Shown: positions 34,871 through 42,880 of the stretch, in pieces
Layout of the letters: every line of letters starts with the position of its first letter
Position numbering within the stretch: position 1 is the first letter of the stretch
Assembly (NCBI GenBank): GCA_947478845.1
Contig: CANJXC010000016.1
Coordinates: forward strand, 16,348 to 80,347
Length of the DNA: 64,000 bases
Direction: 5' to 3'
Source of the DNA: Spirochaetales bacterium
Lineage (GTDB): Bacteria > Spirochaetota > Spirochaetia > JABEVK01
The notes under the pieces: generated by a model
Databases searched by the model: none
The model's input: only the letters and a program-made list of their open reading frames with translations
What the model was told of the DNA's origin: nothing
Made by a program: the position numbers and the translations under genes

Positions 34871-37763
34871 ACTCCTCCAATCCGACGATCTGAGTGAGTT
34901 TCGCTGTTCAGGCCACCTGTACCGTCACAAGAAGTCCGGTGCTACGGTGTACCACGTTGCAGCTTCCGACCGGGAGAATCTCGTCGCTTTTGTGTTTCCC
35001 ACGCCTCCCACCAACAGCACCGGAGTGGCACACATCCTTGAACATTCGGTACTCTGCGGTTCCAGCCGGTATCCTACCAAAGACCCCTTCCTATACCTGC
35101 ACAAAAGCAGCCTCAATACTTTTTTGAACGCCATGACCTACCCCGACAAAACGGTGTACCCGGTGGCCAGCACGGTTCCCAAGGACTTTTTCAACCTGCT
35201 GCAGGTTTATGCCGATTCGGTGTATTTTCCTTTGCTCAAGCCGCAGGTTTTCGCTCAGGAGGGCCACCGGCTCGAGTGGGATGAAGAGGGGGGCTTGGTC
35301 CGCAGTGGGGTTGTGTTCAACGAGATGAAAGGCAACTACTCCAGTTCTGAAAACGTGATCGGCGACCTTGTTCAGCAGTCTCTCCTCGACCAAGGGCCCT
35401 ATTCTCACGATTCAGGTGGAAACCCGAAGAACATTCCCGAGCTAACCTACCAGCAGTTCCGTGATTTTCACGCTTCGCATTATCACCCTTCGCAAGGGCT
35501 GATTTTTCTGTATGGTGACCAGCCACTCGAGGCCAGCCTCAAGCTGCTCGACAAAGGCTGGCTGAGGCACTTCAGCGCCGGCGCTCCTCGGACCCTCCTC
35601 CCACGGCAACCGCGATGGACCAAAGCTCGGTCGGTTCGGGGTTTCTACCCAGCTTCGAAAGACCAAGCAGACGACCCGGGCACACTGGCGTTGAGTTGGC
35701 TGGTCGCTGACGCGACCGAGTCGGAACGTGTGCTGGAACTAGATATCCTCTCTGAGGTGCTACTTGGTGATGCGGGAATCTTGCAAAAAACTCTCCTCGA
35801 GTCGGGGCTGGGGCAGGACCTTTCGCCGGTGAGTGGCTTGATGACAGAAATCCGGGACATCAGCTTCACCGTGGGCTTGAGGGGTGCCCCTGAAAGCAAT
35901 CGAGACGCGTTTGAGGCGCTGGTTTTCTCACAACTGGAAACCATCGCGACCCAAGGGATTCCGGCCGACCTCACTGGAAGTGTCATTGCCAGCTATGAGT
36001 TTAGCTTCCGCGAAGTGAAGGGGAGCGGCATGGGGCTGCGTTTCCTTTCCCGGCTGACGCGCGGCTGGCTGCATGGTCTGGAAATTGGTGATAGCCTGCG
36101 CTTTCAAGCAAGGATGGACCGCCTTAAAGCTCGGCTGGCTGCCGGAGAAAAGGTGCTTGAGTCCCTCATTCGCCAGACGCTCCTTGAGAATCCCCACCGC
36201 GTCTCGGTGGTAGCCGTTCCCGACAACGAGTTGCAATCGCGGGAACAAGAGGACGCGCAAGAGGCGTTGTCTCAACTTCGCATCAGCCTCTCGGCTGCCG
36301 AAATTGAGCATCTCAAAGCGCAGCAGAAAGAACTCAGGGACTTTCAGGAGACCCCCGACCCGGCCTCGGCGGTTCGCAAGTTGCCAGAACTAAAGCTTTC
36401 CGACATTCCTCCCCAAGTCGACCGGTTGGTTCTCGACTGGCAACCTTTTGGTCTAGGCAAGGTTGGTGTGCACCGGGGATTTACCAATGGTGTCCTTTAC
36501 CTTGATCTTTCCTTCGACACGACCGAACTCAGCGAAACGGAAGTTATGTTTCTACCGCTGTTCCAACGCACTTTGGACGGTCTTGGTCTGGTGGGGGTTT
36601 CTCATGAATTGTTGGCGCGTGAATTGGCTGCCAACACGGGTGGTCTGTATTTTCGAAGCAACACCGACACCGCTCTTGGTACCCGGGAGCTGGTTTCACG
36701 ATTTTATGTGCGCCTCAGAATGCTCGAGTCTAAACGCGTTGCCGCACTCGACCTCCTGCGCCGAGTCCTCACTGAGACCGACTGGTCGAACCGGGCGCGA
36801 CTGTTTGAACTTGTCGAAGAAATGCGCAACGACTATCAGGGGGCGCTGGTTCCTCGCGGGCATTCCTTTGCCGCTCTCAGGGCGGCGCAGGGCTTTAGCC
36901 CTGGCGGACGGGTGTCGGAACTGACCAGCGGGCTGTCGCAGGTAGAACACCTCTCCCGGCTTGCAGCTCGAGGCTTAGAGGGTATGGGGGAAGTGCTGGA
37001 AATGCTCAAGGCAATAGCCTGGCGTGTTTTTCGTGGCCCTAACCTCGAAGCGGTTATCACCGGTGATTCAGGTGTCGAGGACCTGCTCAAAGACGCTCGC
37101 CAAATGCTTCCTCGGGTGACGACGGATCAAAAAATACAACCTCTGACTTGGGAGACTCCCGGTTTGCTTCCCGGAGCTGAAAAATCTTCCATCAAGATCA
37201 TCCCGTCTACCGTAGGTTTCTCGGCGCACAGCCTTCGTGGTAGCCTCAGCAGCGATGGCTTCCATGCGGCCGACCTGGTACTGGCTCACCGCTTGCGAAC
37301 AGGCTATCTGTACGAGGAAATTCGCCTCAAAGGAGGGGCGTATGGCGCCTTTGCCAGCCCCAACGGTTTGGAAGGAGTTTTCACGTTTGCCACTTACCGC
37401 GACCCCGGTCTTCTCGGTAGCCTGAGCGCCTTCCGAAACAGCCTCGGCGACGCTCTGAGCCACCCCATCTCAGGACGCGAGCTCATGAACACGATTATCG
37501 GCACCGTGAGCAACGACCTGATGCCGCGCTCACCTTCTGAAGAGGCCTTCCTGACGTTGCAAAGGCAACAGCTCAATATCACCGACGAACTGCGGCAGCA
37601 CAAGCGCGATACTCTGCTGTCCCTTAGGCCCGCAGACCTGAATCAGGCTGCCGAACGCCTGTTGTCGAACTTCGACCAAGGCACAACCTACATTCTTACT
37701 GGTCGCAAGATTGCCGAGGATGCCATGGCCAAAGCTCCGGGGCGGTTCACCCTCGAGGAATAA
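34848..37763 (+). CDS. M16C zinc metalloprotease (presequence-protease type)
   Basis: About 971 residues, the size of PreP/Cym1-type enzymes, which enclose short peptides in a two-halved chamber. The inverted zinc motif H-I-L-E-H (H62-x-x-E65-H66) and the downstream E-x(6)-E region around G-V-V-F-N-E-M-K-G are intact. The C-terminal half carries the R/Y substrate-binding area (L-K-G-G-A-Y-G-A-F). No signal peptide is seen, so it is probably cytoplasmic and degrades peptides. I choose TTG 34848, seven bases after GGAAAGGA; TTG 34845 is also possible. Start choice is uncertain by a few residues. Confidence 0.9.
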   Translation: MKYPPAFELLQSDDLSEFRCSGHLYRHKKSGATVYHVAASDRENLVAFVFPTPPTNSTGVAHILEHSVLCGSSRYPTKDPFLYLHKSSLNTFLNAMTYPDKTVYPVASTVPKDFFNLLQVYADSVYFPLLKPQVFAQEGHRLEWDEEGGLVRSGVVFNEMKGNYSSSENVIGDLVQQSLLDQGPYSHDSGGNPKNIPELTYQQFRDFHASHYHPSQGLIFLYGDQPLEASLKLLDKGWLRHFSAGAPRTLLPRQPRWTKARSVRGFYPASKDQADDPGTLALSWLVADATESERVLELDILSEVLLGDAGILQKTLLESGLGQDLSPVSGLMTEIRDISFTVGLRGAPESNRDAFEALVFSQLETIATQGIPADLTGSVIASYEFSFREVKGSGMGLRFLSRLTRGWLHGLEIGDSLRFQARMDRLKARLAAGEKVLESLIRQTLLENPHRVSVVAVPDNELQSREQEDAQEALSQLRISLSAAEIEHLKAQQKELRDFQETPDPASAVRKLPELKLSDIPPQVDRLVLDWQPFGLGKVGVHRGFTNGVLYLDLSFDTTELSETEVMFLPLFQRTLDGLGLVGVSHELLARELAANTGGLYFRSNTDTALGTRELVSRFYVRLRMLESKRVAALDLLRRVLTETDWSNRARLFELVEEMRNDYQGALVPRGHSFAALRAAQGFSPGGRVSELTSGLSQVEHLSRLAARGLEGMGEVLEMLKAIAWRVFRGPNLEAVITGDSGVEDLLKDARQMLPRVTTDQKIQPLTWETPGLLPGAEKSSIKIIPSTVGFSAHSLRGSLSSDGFHAADLVLAHRLRTGYLYEEIRLKGGAYGAFASPNGLEGVFTFATYRDPGLLGSLSAFRNSLGDALSHPISGRELMNTIIGTVSNDLMPRSPSEEAFLTLQRQQLNITDELRQHKRDTLLSLRPADLNQAAERLLSNFDQGTTYILTGRKIAEDAMAKAPGRFTLEE

Positions 37764-37778
37764 CTCCTCGGGGGAGGC

Positions 37779-39224
37779 TTAACGCTCCCGGTAGGCTTTC
37801 ACCATTTCGGCAAGAGCCGGCTTGGCATCCTTGAACAGCATCAGGGTATTGTCGTTGATGAACAGGGGGTTGGGGATTCCCGAGAACCCAGGGCTCAACG
37901 ACCGCTTGATGACCAGTACGGTGCGGGCCTTGTCGACATCAAGAATGGGCATCCCGTAGATGGGTGTATCCTTGGCCGTGCGCGCAAGAGGATTCACAAC
38001 GTCGTTGGCTCCTAGAATGATAGCTACGTCGCAGTCTCCGAGAAAGGCATTTGAGTCGTCGAGTTCCAAAAGTTTGTCGTAGGGAATATCGACTTCAGCC
38101 AAGAGCACGTTCATGTGACCTGGCATGCGTCCTGCAACCGGGTGAATGGCAAAGGTGACCTGCTTACCATCCGCAGTCAGTTCGTTGTAAAGGTCACGGC
38201 ATGTGCCCTGCGCCTGAGCCACCGCAAGACCGTAGCCGGGCACAATACACACAGAGTTGGCTGCCTCGAGAATCATGGCAAACTCTTCGGCAGAAGTGCT
38301 CTTAATCCGCCCCGCGTAGATATCGTCGGCGCCAGCGACAACCATGGTAGGTGGGGTGATGTTCCCCAGGATGATACCCCAGAAGTTGCGGTTAATCGCC
38401 TTAGCCATAGTTGCCGTGAGGATGAGGCCTGAGGCGCCCACCAGCGCTCCCACCATGATCAGTCCATAGTTGAGATTCGTGAATCCCAGCGCCCCGGCGG
38501 AAAGCCCAGCGTAGCTGATGAACAGGGCGATGATGATGGGCATGTCTGCCCCGCCTACGGCCATCGTGAGGGTAAGGCCCAACAGGGTTGCCAGAACCAA
38601 GATGCCAATGAGGTAGGTCAGGTTGATCGGATTGCCCGGGTCGCTGGCATTCAGCGTGAGCAAAGCGGTCAGGACCACGGTACCCAACAACAATAGGCTG
38701 TTGATGACGTTCTTGAACGGCAACGAAAAGGCCTTTTCACTAATCAGGCCCTGCAATTTAGCAAAGGCAATCATCGAACCCCAAAAGGTCAGGGTTCCTA
38801 TAAAGGTGTCGACACCGACAGCGCCAAAGAACAAACTGGGAGTCCTTTGCATGTCTGCGGACAAAGTGGAGATTCCTTTCTCCATCACCGAGTTCAGCTC
38901 GGCCACACCGACCAAAGCCGATACCGCACCACCAAAACCGTTCAGGATGGCGACCATCTGCGGGATGGCCCGCAAGTCGATGGCGTAGGCGAGGACGGCA
39001 CCAATGGCGCTTCCCACGACAAACACGATGAGGATGGTGGTGTAGTCGACCACGCCGAAGGAAAACAGCGCGGTGCAAATCGCCACCAACATGCCGATAC
39101 CCGACAGCAGGTTGCCTCTGCGCGCCGTCCTAGGCGAGGTCAGCATTTTCAGGCCGAAAACAAAGCAAACGACGGTGACCAGATAAAACAGAATCTGGAT
39201 TTTGGGGTCAAGGTGGAGTTCCAT
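37779..39224 (-). CDS. pntB: NAD(P) transhydrogenase subunit beta
   Basis: 481 residues. PntB forms part of the proton channel and binds NADP(H). The N-terminal 270 residues hold about nine membrane spans (I-L-F-Y-L-V-T-V-V-C-F-V-F-G-L). The C-terminal soluble domain has the NADP site V-P-G-Y-G-L-A-V-A-Q-A-Q and V-A-G-R-M-P-G-H-M-N-V-L-L-A-E, then G-A-N-D-V-V-N-P. It is the last gene of a three-gene set; three subunits rather than two is common outside enterobacteria. The complex uses the proton gradient to make NADPH from NADH. Confidence 0.96.
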   Translation of the reverse strand: MELHLDPKIQILFYLVTVVCFVFGLKMLTSPRTARRGNLLSGIGMLVAICTALFSFGVVDYTTILIVFVVGSAIGAVLAYAIDLRAIPQMVAILNGFGGAVSALVGVAELNSVMEKGISTLSADMQRTPSLFFGAVGVDTFIGTLTFWGSMIAFAKLQGLISEKAFSLPFKNVINSLLLLGTVVLTALLTLNASDPGNPINLTYLIGILVLATLLGLTLTMAVGGADMPIIIALFISYAGLSAGALGFTNLNYGLIMVGALVGASGLILTATMAKAINRNFWGIILGNITPPTMVVAGADDIYAGRIKSTSAEEFAMILEAANSVCIVPGYGLAVAQAQGTCRDLYNELTADGKQVTFAIHPVAGRMPGHMNVLLAEVDIPYDKLLELDDSNAFLGDCDVAIILGANDVVNPLARTAKDTPIYGMPILDVDKARTVLVIKRSLSPGFSGIPNPLFINDNTLMLFKDAKPALAEMVKAYRER

Positions 39225-39226
39225 AG

Positions 39227-39529
39227 TCAGGCCTTCTTTACCGGTCTGGAGTTTTTAAACTTAGCTAACATGCGGTCGGCAACCAGATAACCACCGACCA
39301 CGTTGATCACCCCCAAGAGCAGGGCGACCACCGCGAGCACTTTCGACAGCACCGAGGCTTCGGCGCCTTCACCGGCCACAATGATGGCACTAACCACCAT
39401 GATGGCCGCCATCGCGTGGCTGGCTACTACCAGCGGCGTATGCAATGTGGGTGGCACTTTGTTGATGACATCAAAGCCGATGATAACGGCGAACACGAAC
39501 AGGACTAGGGCAATAATAACGGGATCCAT
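39227..39529 (-). CDS. pntAB: NAD(P) transhydrogenase subunit alpha part 2 (membrane)
   Basis: 100 residues with three or four membrane segments (I-I-A-L-V-L-F-V-F-A-V-I-I-G, M-A-A-I-M-V-V-S-A-I-I-V-A-G, V-V-A-L-L-L-G-V-I-N-V-V-G-G-Y). The invariant P-x-L-H-T-P-L (here P-T-L-H-T-P-L) and V-N-V-V-G-G-Y-L-V-A-D-R-M-L identify it as the split membrane part of the alpha subunit. It lies 2 bp before pntB and 32 bp after pntAA. Confidence 0.95.
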   Translation of the reverse strand: MDPVIIALVLFVFAVIIGFDVINKVPPTLHTPLVVASHAMAAIMVVSAIIVAGEGAEASVLSKVLAVVALLLGVINVVGGYLVADRMLAKFKNSRPVKKA

Positions 39530-39561
39530 GGGGGCTCCTTCAGTGCAATCCGATGTCTGGG

Positions 39562-40695
39562 CTACAGGCCAAGGGTTTTGGCAATTTTTTCGCTTCCGGG
39601 CTGACCTTTCCAGGTCAACAAGGTAGCTGCAACGATGTCGTCCTCTTTGTTCACCACCAAGTTCTTCTCCTTGTCGATGAGCGACAGAAGGAAGGTGGTG
39701 ATGTTCTTCGAGTACAATTGGCTGGCGTGGTAGGCGACCTGCGAGGGCACATTGATCGGACCAGAAATCGAAACCCCGTGCTTGACGACGATTTTCCCTG
39801 GTTCGGTGAGCTCGCAGTTACCGCCACGCTCGCTGGCCAGGTCTATGATGACCGACCCCTGGGCCATGGACTTGACCATGGCTTCGGTGATGAGTTTGGG
39901 AGAAGGGCGCCCAGGGATGGCGGCGGTACTGATAATGATGTCGATGCCTTGGGTGCGCAGGTAGTCTGCCATCAGTTCTTTTTGGCGGTTCTGCTGTTCG
40001 GGAGTGAGTTCCTTCGCATAGCCGCCAGCGGCGGAAGCGTCACCCACCTCGAAAGCAATGAACTTAGCACCGAGCGACTCGACCTGTTCCCTTACTGCAG
40101 AACGGACGTCAAACGCGCTGACCAAGGCTCCTAGGCGCTTTGCCGTCGCAATGGCCTGCAAACCAGCCACGCCGACACCAAGCACGAACACCTTGGTAGG
40201 CGTAATCGTACCGCCGGCCGTCATCATCATAGGGAAAATCTTGGGTAGCAGGTCTCCGGCTAGAAGCACCCCTTTGTACCCGGATAGGTTGGCCTGGCTC
40301 GACAACACGTCCATGGCCTGGGCCCTGGTGGTGCGCGGGATCAGCTCCATGGAGAAGCTGGTGATATTTTTTTGAATGAAGGTTGTGAACACGGGGGAAG
40401 GTTGGTAGGGATCCATCATACCGATGACGGTTTGGTCGTTCTTCAAACCTTCAGCGTCGGGGCGATGAACCGTTAAAAGCACATCCGACCCGGCCACCAG
40501 GGTCTTGTGATCGGGTGCCAGTGTAGCCCCCTTGTCGGTGTAGTCTTTGTCGGTGTAACCCGAAGACAAACCGGCGTTGGTTTCCAACACCACCTCGATT
40601 CCTACCTTGGTCAGCGAGGCGACATGTGCAGGCACGAGAGCGACCCGCCTTTCGCCCACAACTGTTTCGCGCGGCACTCCCACCTTGATCGGCAT
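39562..40695 (-). CDS. pntAA: NAD(P) transhydrogenase subunit alpha part 1 (NAD-binding)
   Basis: 377 residues, soluble domain I that binds NAD(H) and exchanges hydride with PntB. It starts G-V-P-R-E-T-V-V-G-E-R-R-V-A-L-V-P, standard for alanine dehydrogenase/PntA proteins. It has the Rossmann site V-L-G-V-G-V-A-G-L-Q-A-I and the mobile-loop/RQD-type segment S-A-V-R-E-Q-V-E-S-L-G. It heads the three-gene pnt operon, which is convergent with the M16C gene and divergent from the SPFH gene; an ACTCCCCC stretch (GGGGGAGT on the coding strand) precedes its ATG. Confidence 0.96.
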   Translation of the reverse strand: MPIKVGVPRETVVGERRVALVPAHVASLTKVGIEVVLETNAGLSSGYTDKDYTDKGATLAPDHKTLVAGSDVLLTVHRPDAEGLKNDQTVIGMMDPYQPSPVFTTFIQKNITSFSMELIPRTTRAQAMDVLSSQANLSGYKGVLLAGDLLPKIFPMMMTAGGTITPTKVFVLGVGVAGLQAIATAKRLGALVSAFDVRSAVREQVESLGAKFIAFEVGDASAAGGYAKELTPEQQNRQKELMADYLRTQGIDIIISTAAIPGRPSPKLITEAMVKSMAQGSVIIDLASERGGNCELTEPGKIVVKHGVSISGPINVPSQVAYHASQLYSKNITTFLLSLIDKEKNLVVNKEDDIVAATLLTWKGQPGSEKIAKTLGL

Positions 40696-40759
40696 ACCTA
40701 ACTCCCCCTATCAGAGCGCAGTATAGAACTGTCCCAATTTTGGGTCAACACCATTTAGC

Positions 40760-40790
40760 TTGACGTGACACTATTATGATATCATAATGA
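40760..40790 (+). promoter_or_regulatory. Promoter with overlapping palindromic operator for SPFH-RHH pair
   Basis: TTGACG (40760-40765), 17 bp, then CATAAT (40783-40788) form a strong sigma-70-type promoter. The perfect 16-bp palindrome ATTATGATATCATAAT (40773-40788) covers the spacer end and the -10. A protein bound here would block polymerase. The ribbon-helix-helix protein encoded at 41697 is the obvious candidate, since RHH dimers bind short AT-rich dyads. Confidence 0.7.
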
Positions 40791-40806
40791 TATATAAGAG
40801 GTGCAT

Positions 40807-41697
40807 ATGAACTCCATGAAAGAAAAAGCCGCCTGGGCAATCAACGGGTTGCTGGTACTCATTGTGACTGCGGTGGCAGCTACAGGGTTCGTCACGGCTC
40901 TGTTCAATCTCATCGCCCTCGATGGCGTGGCGGGAGCCAATCTGACGCCCTGGATTGCCCTTCTGGTTGTCAGTCTTCTCGTTGGGGTGGGCACTATTGC
41001 TGGCTATTTCGTCAACGCTCCCAACGAAGCGAAAGTGCTCACCGTTTTTGGCGCATACACCGGAACGGTTACCCACGGGGGCTTCTGGTGGGCCAACCCC
41101 TTTGCGGTGAAGAAACGTATTTCTCTGCGGCTACGAAACTTTAGCAGCGAGCAGATCAAGGTCAACGACCAGCATGGCAACCCCATCGAAATCGCCGCCG
41201 TAGTGGTTTGGCAGGTGACCGATACCGCCAGGGCTAGCTATGACGTCGAGGACTTCGAGCAGTTTGTCACTGTGCAGAGTGAGACCGCTCTGCGGGCGCT
41301 GGCAGCCGAATATCCCTACGACGCCCAGGACGAGGAAAGAGCGTCCTTGCGTGCCAACCCTACCGAAGTGGCTGGCGTCTTGCAAACCCAGCTCCAACAG
41401 AGGCTTGAAGTCGCGGGGGTCACCGTACTGGAGGCCCGCCTCACCCATTTGGCGTATGCTCAGGAGATTGCTCATGCCATGCTGCGCCGCCAACAGGCCC
41501 GGGCCGTCATCGGCGCCAAGCAGCTCATTGTCGACGGGGCTGTGGGAATGGTTGAGGGGGCTCTCAAGGCCCTTAGTGAACGCAACATCGTCACCCTCGA
41601 CGATGAGCGCAAAGCCGCCATGGTGAACAACTTGCTTGTGGCGTTGGTTTCCGACAAGGATACCCAGCCCGTGCTCAATACGGGCTCTCTGTACTGA
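40807..41697 (+). CDS. SPFH/Band-7 domain membrane protein
   Basis: 296 residues. Two N-terminal membrane spans (about 8-32 and 45-68) are followed by the SPFH domain: [17 protein letters not shown], then W-A-N-P-F, and [14 protein letters not shown]-terminal helical part has [17 protein letters not shown] proteins oligomerise into membrane cages or rafts, often regulating proteases or membrane fluidity. ATG 40807 follows AAGAGG; a GTG two codons earlier overlaps that site. Its stop overlaps the next ATG (TGATG), so it is coupled to a small DNA-binding protein. Confidence 0.9.
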   Translation: MNSMKEKAAWAINGLLVLIVTAVAATGFVTALFNLIALDGVAGANLTPWIALLVVSLLVGVGTIAGYFVNAPNEAKVLTVFGAYTGTVTHGGFWWANPFAVKKRISLRLRNFSSEQIKVNDQHGNPIEIAAVVVWQVTDTARASYDVEDFEQFVTVQSETALRALAAEYPYDAQDEERASLRANPTEVAGVLQTQLQQRLEVAGVTVLEARLTHLAYAQEIAHAMLRRQQARAVIGAKQLIVDGAVGMVEGALKALSERNIVTLDDERKAAMVNNLLVALVSDKDTQPVLNTGSLY

Positions 41698-41888
41698 TGT
41701 CCGAAAAGAAGAAGTTCCTACTTCGCGTAGACCCTGAACTCTACGCGGCGCTGGAACGCTGGTCTGCCGACGAACTGCGCAGCGTGAACGCACAGATTGA
41801 GTTTCTGTTAGTGGAATGTGTTCGTAAGTCGGGCCGACTGAGGAAGCTGCCTCCTTTGCAGGATACGGGTCAAGAAGGACAACCCTAG
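41697..41888 (+). CDS. Ribbon-helix-helix (Arc-like) DNA-binding protein
   Basis: 63 residues. The N-terminal strand K-K-F-L-L-R-V-D-P-E-L-Y-A-A-L-E-R-W-A-like sequence followed by L-R-S-V-N-A-Q-I-E-F-L-L is the classic RHH fold (Arc/MetJ/CopG). A Pro/Gln-rich tail closes it. It begins in the stop of the SPFH gene. Arc-like genes directly after SPFH genes recur in bacteria as I remember. It probably binds the 16-bp palindrome in the shared promoter and autoregulates the pair. A toxin-antitoxin reading is less likely because the SPFH partner is large and membrane-bound. Confidence 0.82.
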   Translation: MSEKKKFLLRVDPELYAALERWSADELRSVNAQIEFLLVECVRKSGRLRKLPPLQDTGQEGQP

Positions 41889-41913
41889 GCTCAGGAAAAC
41901 TAGTACGGCTGAG

Positions 41914-42822
41914 CTACAAAATGGTAGCGCCTAAAAGGCTAGAGAGCATTTCCACGGCGACAGTAGCCGTCTGATTGCGTACGTCGAGAATGGGGTTGAC
42001 TTCCACCACTTCAGCACTGGCTACGCGGCCATCGGCTGCTAGCAGTTCCATGAGCAAGTGGAGCTCCCTGTAGGTAAGGCCGCCTTGGACAGGGGTTCCC
42101 ACGCCCGGTGCCACCTGCGGGTCGAGGCTGTCTACGTCGAAGCTGACGTGCAGGCTCTGGAGGTGGGCCGGAAGGTGTGCGAGGGCCAAGCTGGCCACTT
42201 CGGCCATGCCCAACTGGTCTACATCGGCCATAGTGAAGCACTTTACCCCGGCTTCTTTCAGGTTGCGCTTTTCCTCGGGATCGACGTCGCGCAGGCCAAT
42301 GATGACGATGTTGCGGGGGTCAACTTTGCGTTGTGTCCCCGCCAAATGCGTCAACCGAGGGTCGCCTAAACCCGCCGAGGCGGCCAGGCTCATCCCGTGG
42401 ATATTGCCCGAAGGCGTGGTTTGCCGTGTGTTGAAGTCGCCATGAGCATCTATCCAAACCACACCAAAGTCGGTGTTGTTCTGCCGGTTGAAGTTGCCCA
42501 CACCGGCGAGCGTTCCCACGGCAATCGAATGATCACCACCCATCACCAGCGGGAAAACGCCGGCGGCCAAAGCTTCCTCCACAAGGACGGCCAACTGCTC
42601 GCAGCCAGCGGCAATCGGGGCAAGGAACTTCATCCGGGGATCTCCTTCCTCGGTGTGTTCCTGAATGGGAATCCGAATGGCGCGCTTTTCTTCCTCCACC
42701 CTGTGGCCGAGCCGTTCGAGCGAGGCCTTCAGACCGGCCTGACGCAGGGCCGAGGGTCCCATGTCCACCCCCCGGCGGTTGGCTCCGAAGTCCATAGGAA
42801 CCTCAATCAATCGGATGTGCAT
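41914..42822 (-). CDS. rocF: Arginase
   Basis: 302 residues, normal for bacterial arginases, which hydrolyse L-arginine to ornithine and urea using two Mn ions. All metal motifs are present: [14 protein letters not shown] and S-F-D-V-D-S-L-D-P, with the late E-V-N-P-I-L. The pattern R-x-G-V-D-x-G-P near residue 18 is also typical; agmatinases differ there. It is monocistronic, convergent with the SPFH-RHH pair and divergent from a diguanylate cyclase. Together with argA downstream it suggests arginine turnover. Confidence 0.95.
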   Translation of the reverse strand: MHIRLIEVPMDFGANRRGVDMGPSALRQAGLKASLERLGHRVEEEKRAIRIPIQEHTEEGDPRMKFLAPIAAGCEQLAVLVEEALAAGVFPLVMGGDHSIAVGTLAGVGNFNRQNNTDFGVVWIDAHGDFNTRQTTPSGNIHGMSLAASAGLGDPRLTHLAGTQRKVDPRNIVIIGLRDVDPEEKRNLKEAGVKCFTMADVDQLGMAEVASLALAHLPAHLQSLHVSFDVDSLDPQVAPGVGTPVQGGLTYRELHLLMELLAADGRVASAEVVEVNPILDVRNQTATVAVEMLSSLLGATIL

Positions 42823-42880
42823 GGACGCCCCCCCATCAAAAGCCTATCTAATCTGACCCTTTTACTCTAGAGTTATCGCC

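Noticed and set aside
40801..40809. GTG 40801 as SPFH start
   Set aside because: It overlaps the AAGAGG ribosome-binding site that serves ATG 40807.
41697..41888. SPFH-RHH pair as a toxin-antitoxin system
   Set aside because: The SPFH partner is a large two-span membrane scaffold, not a known toxin type; autoregulation explains the operator equally well.
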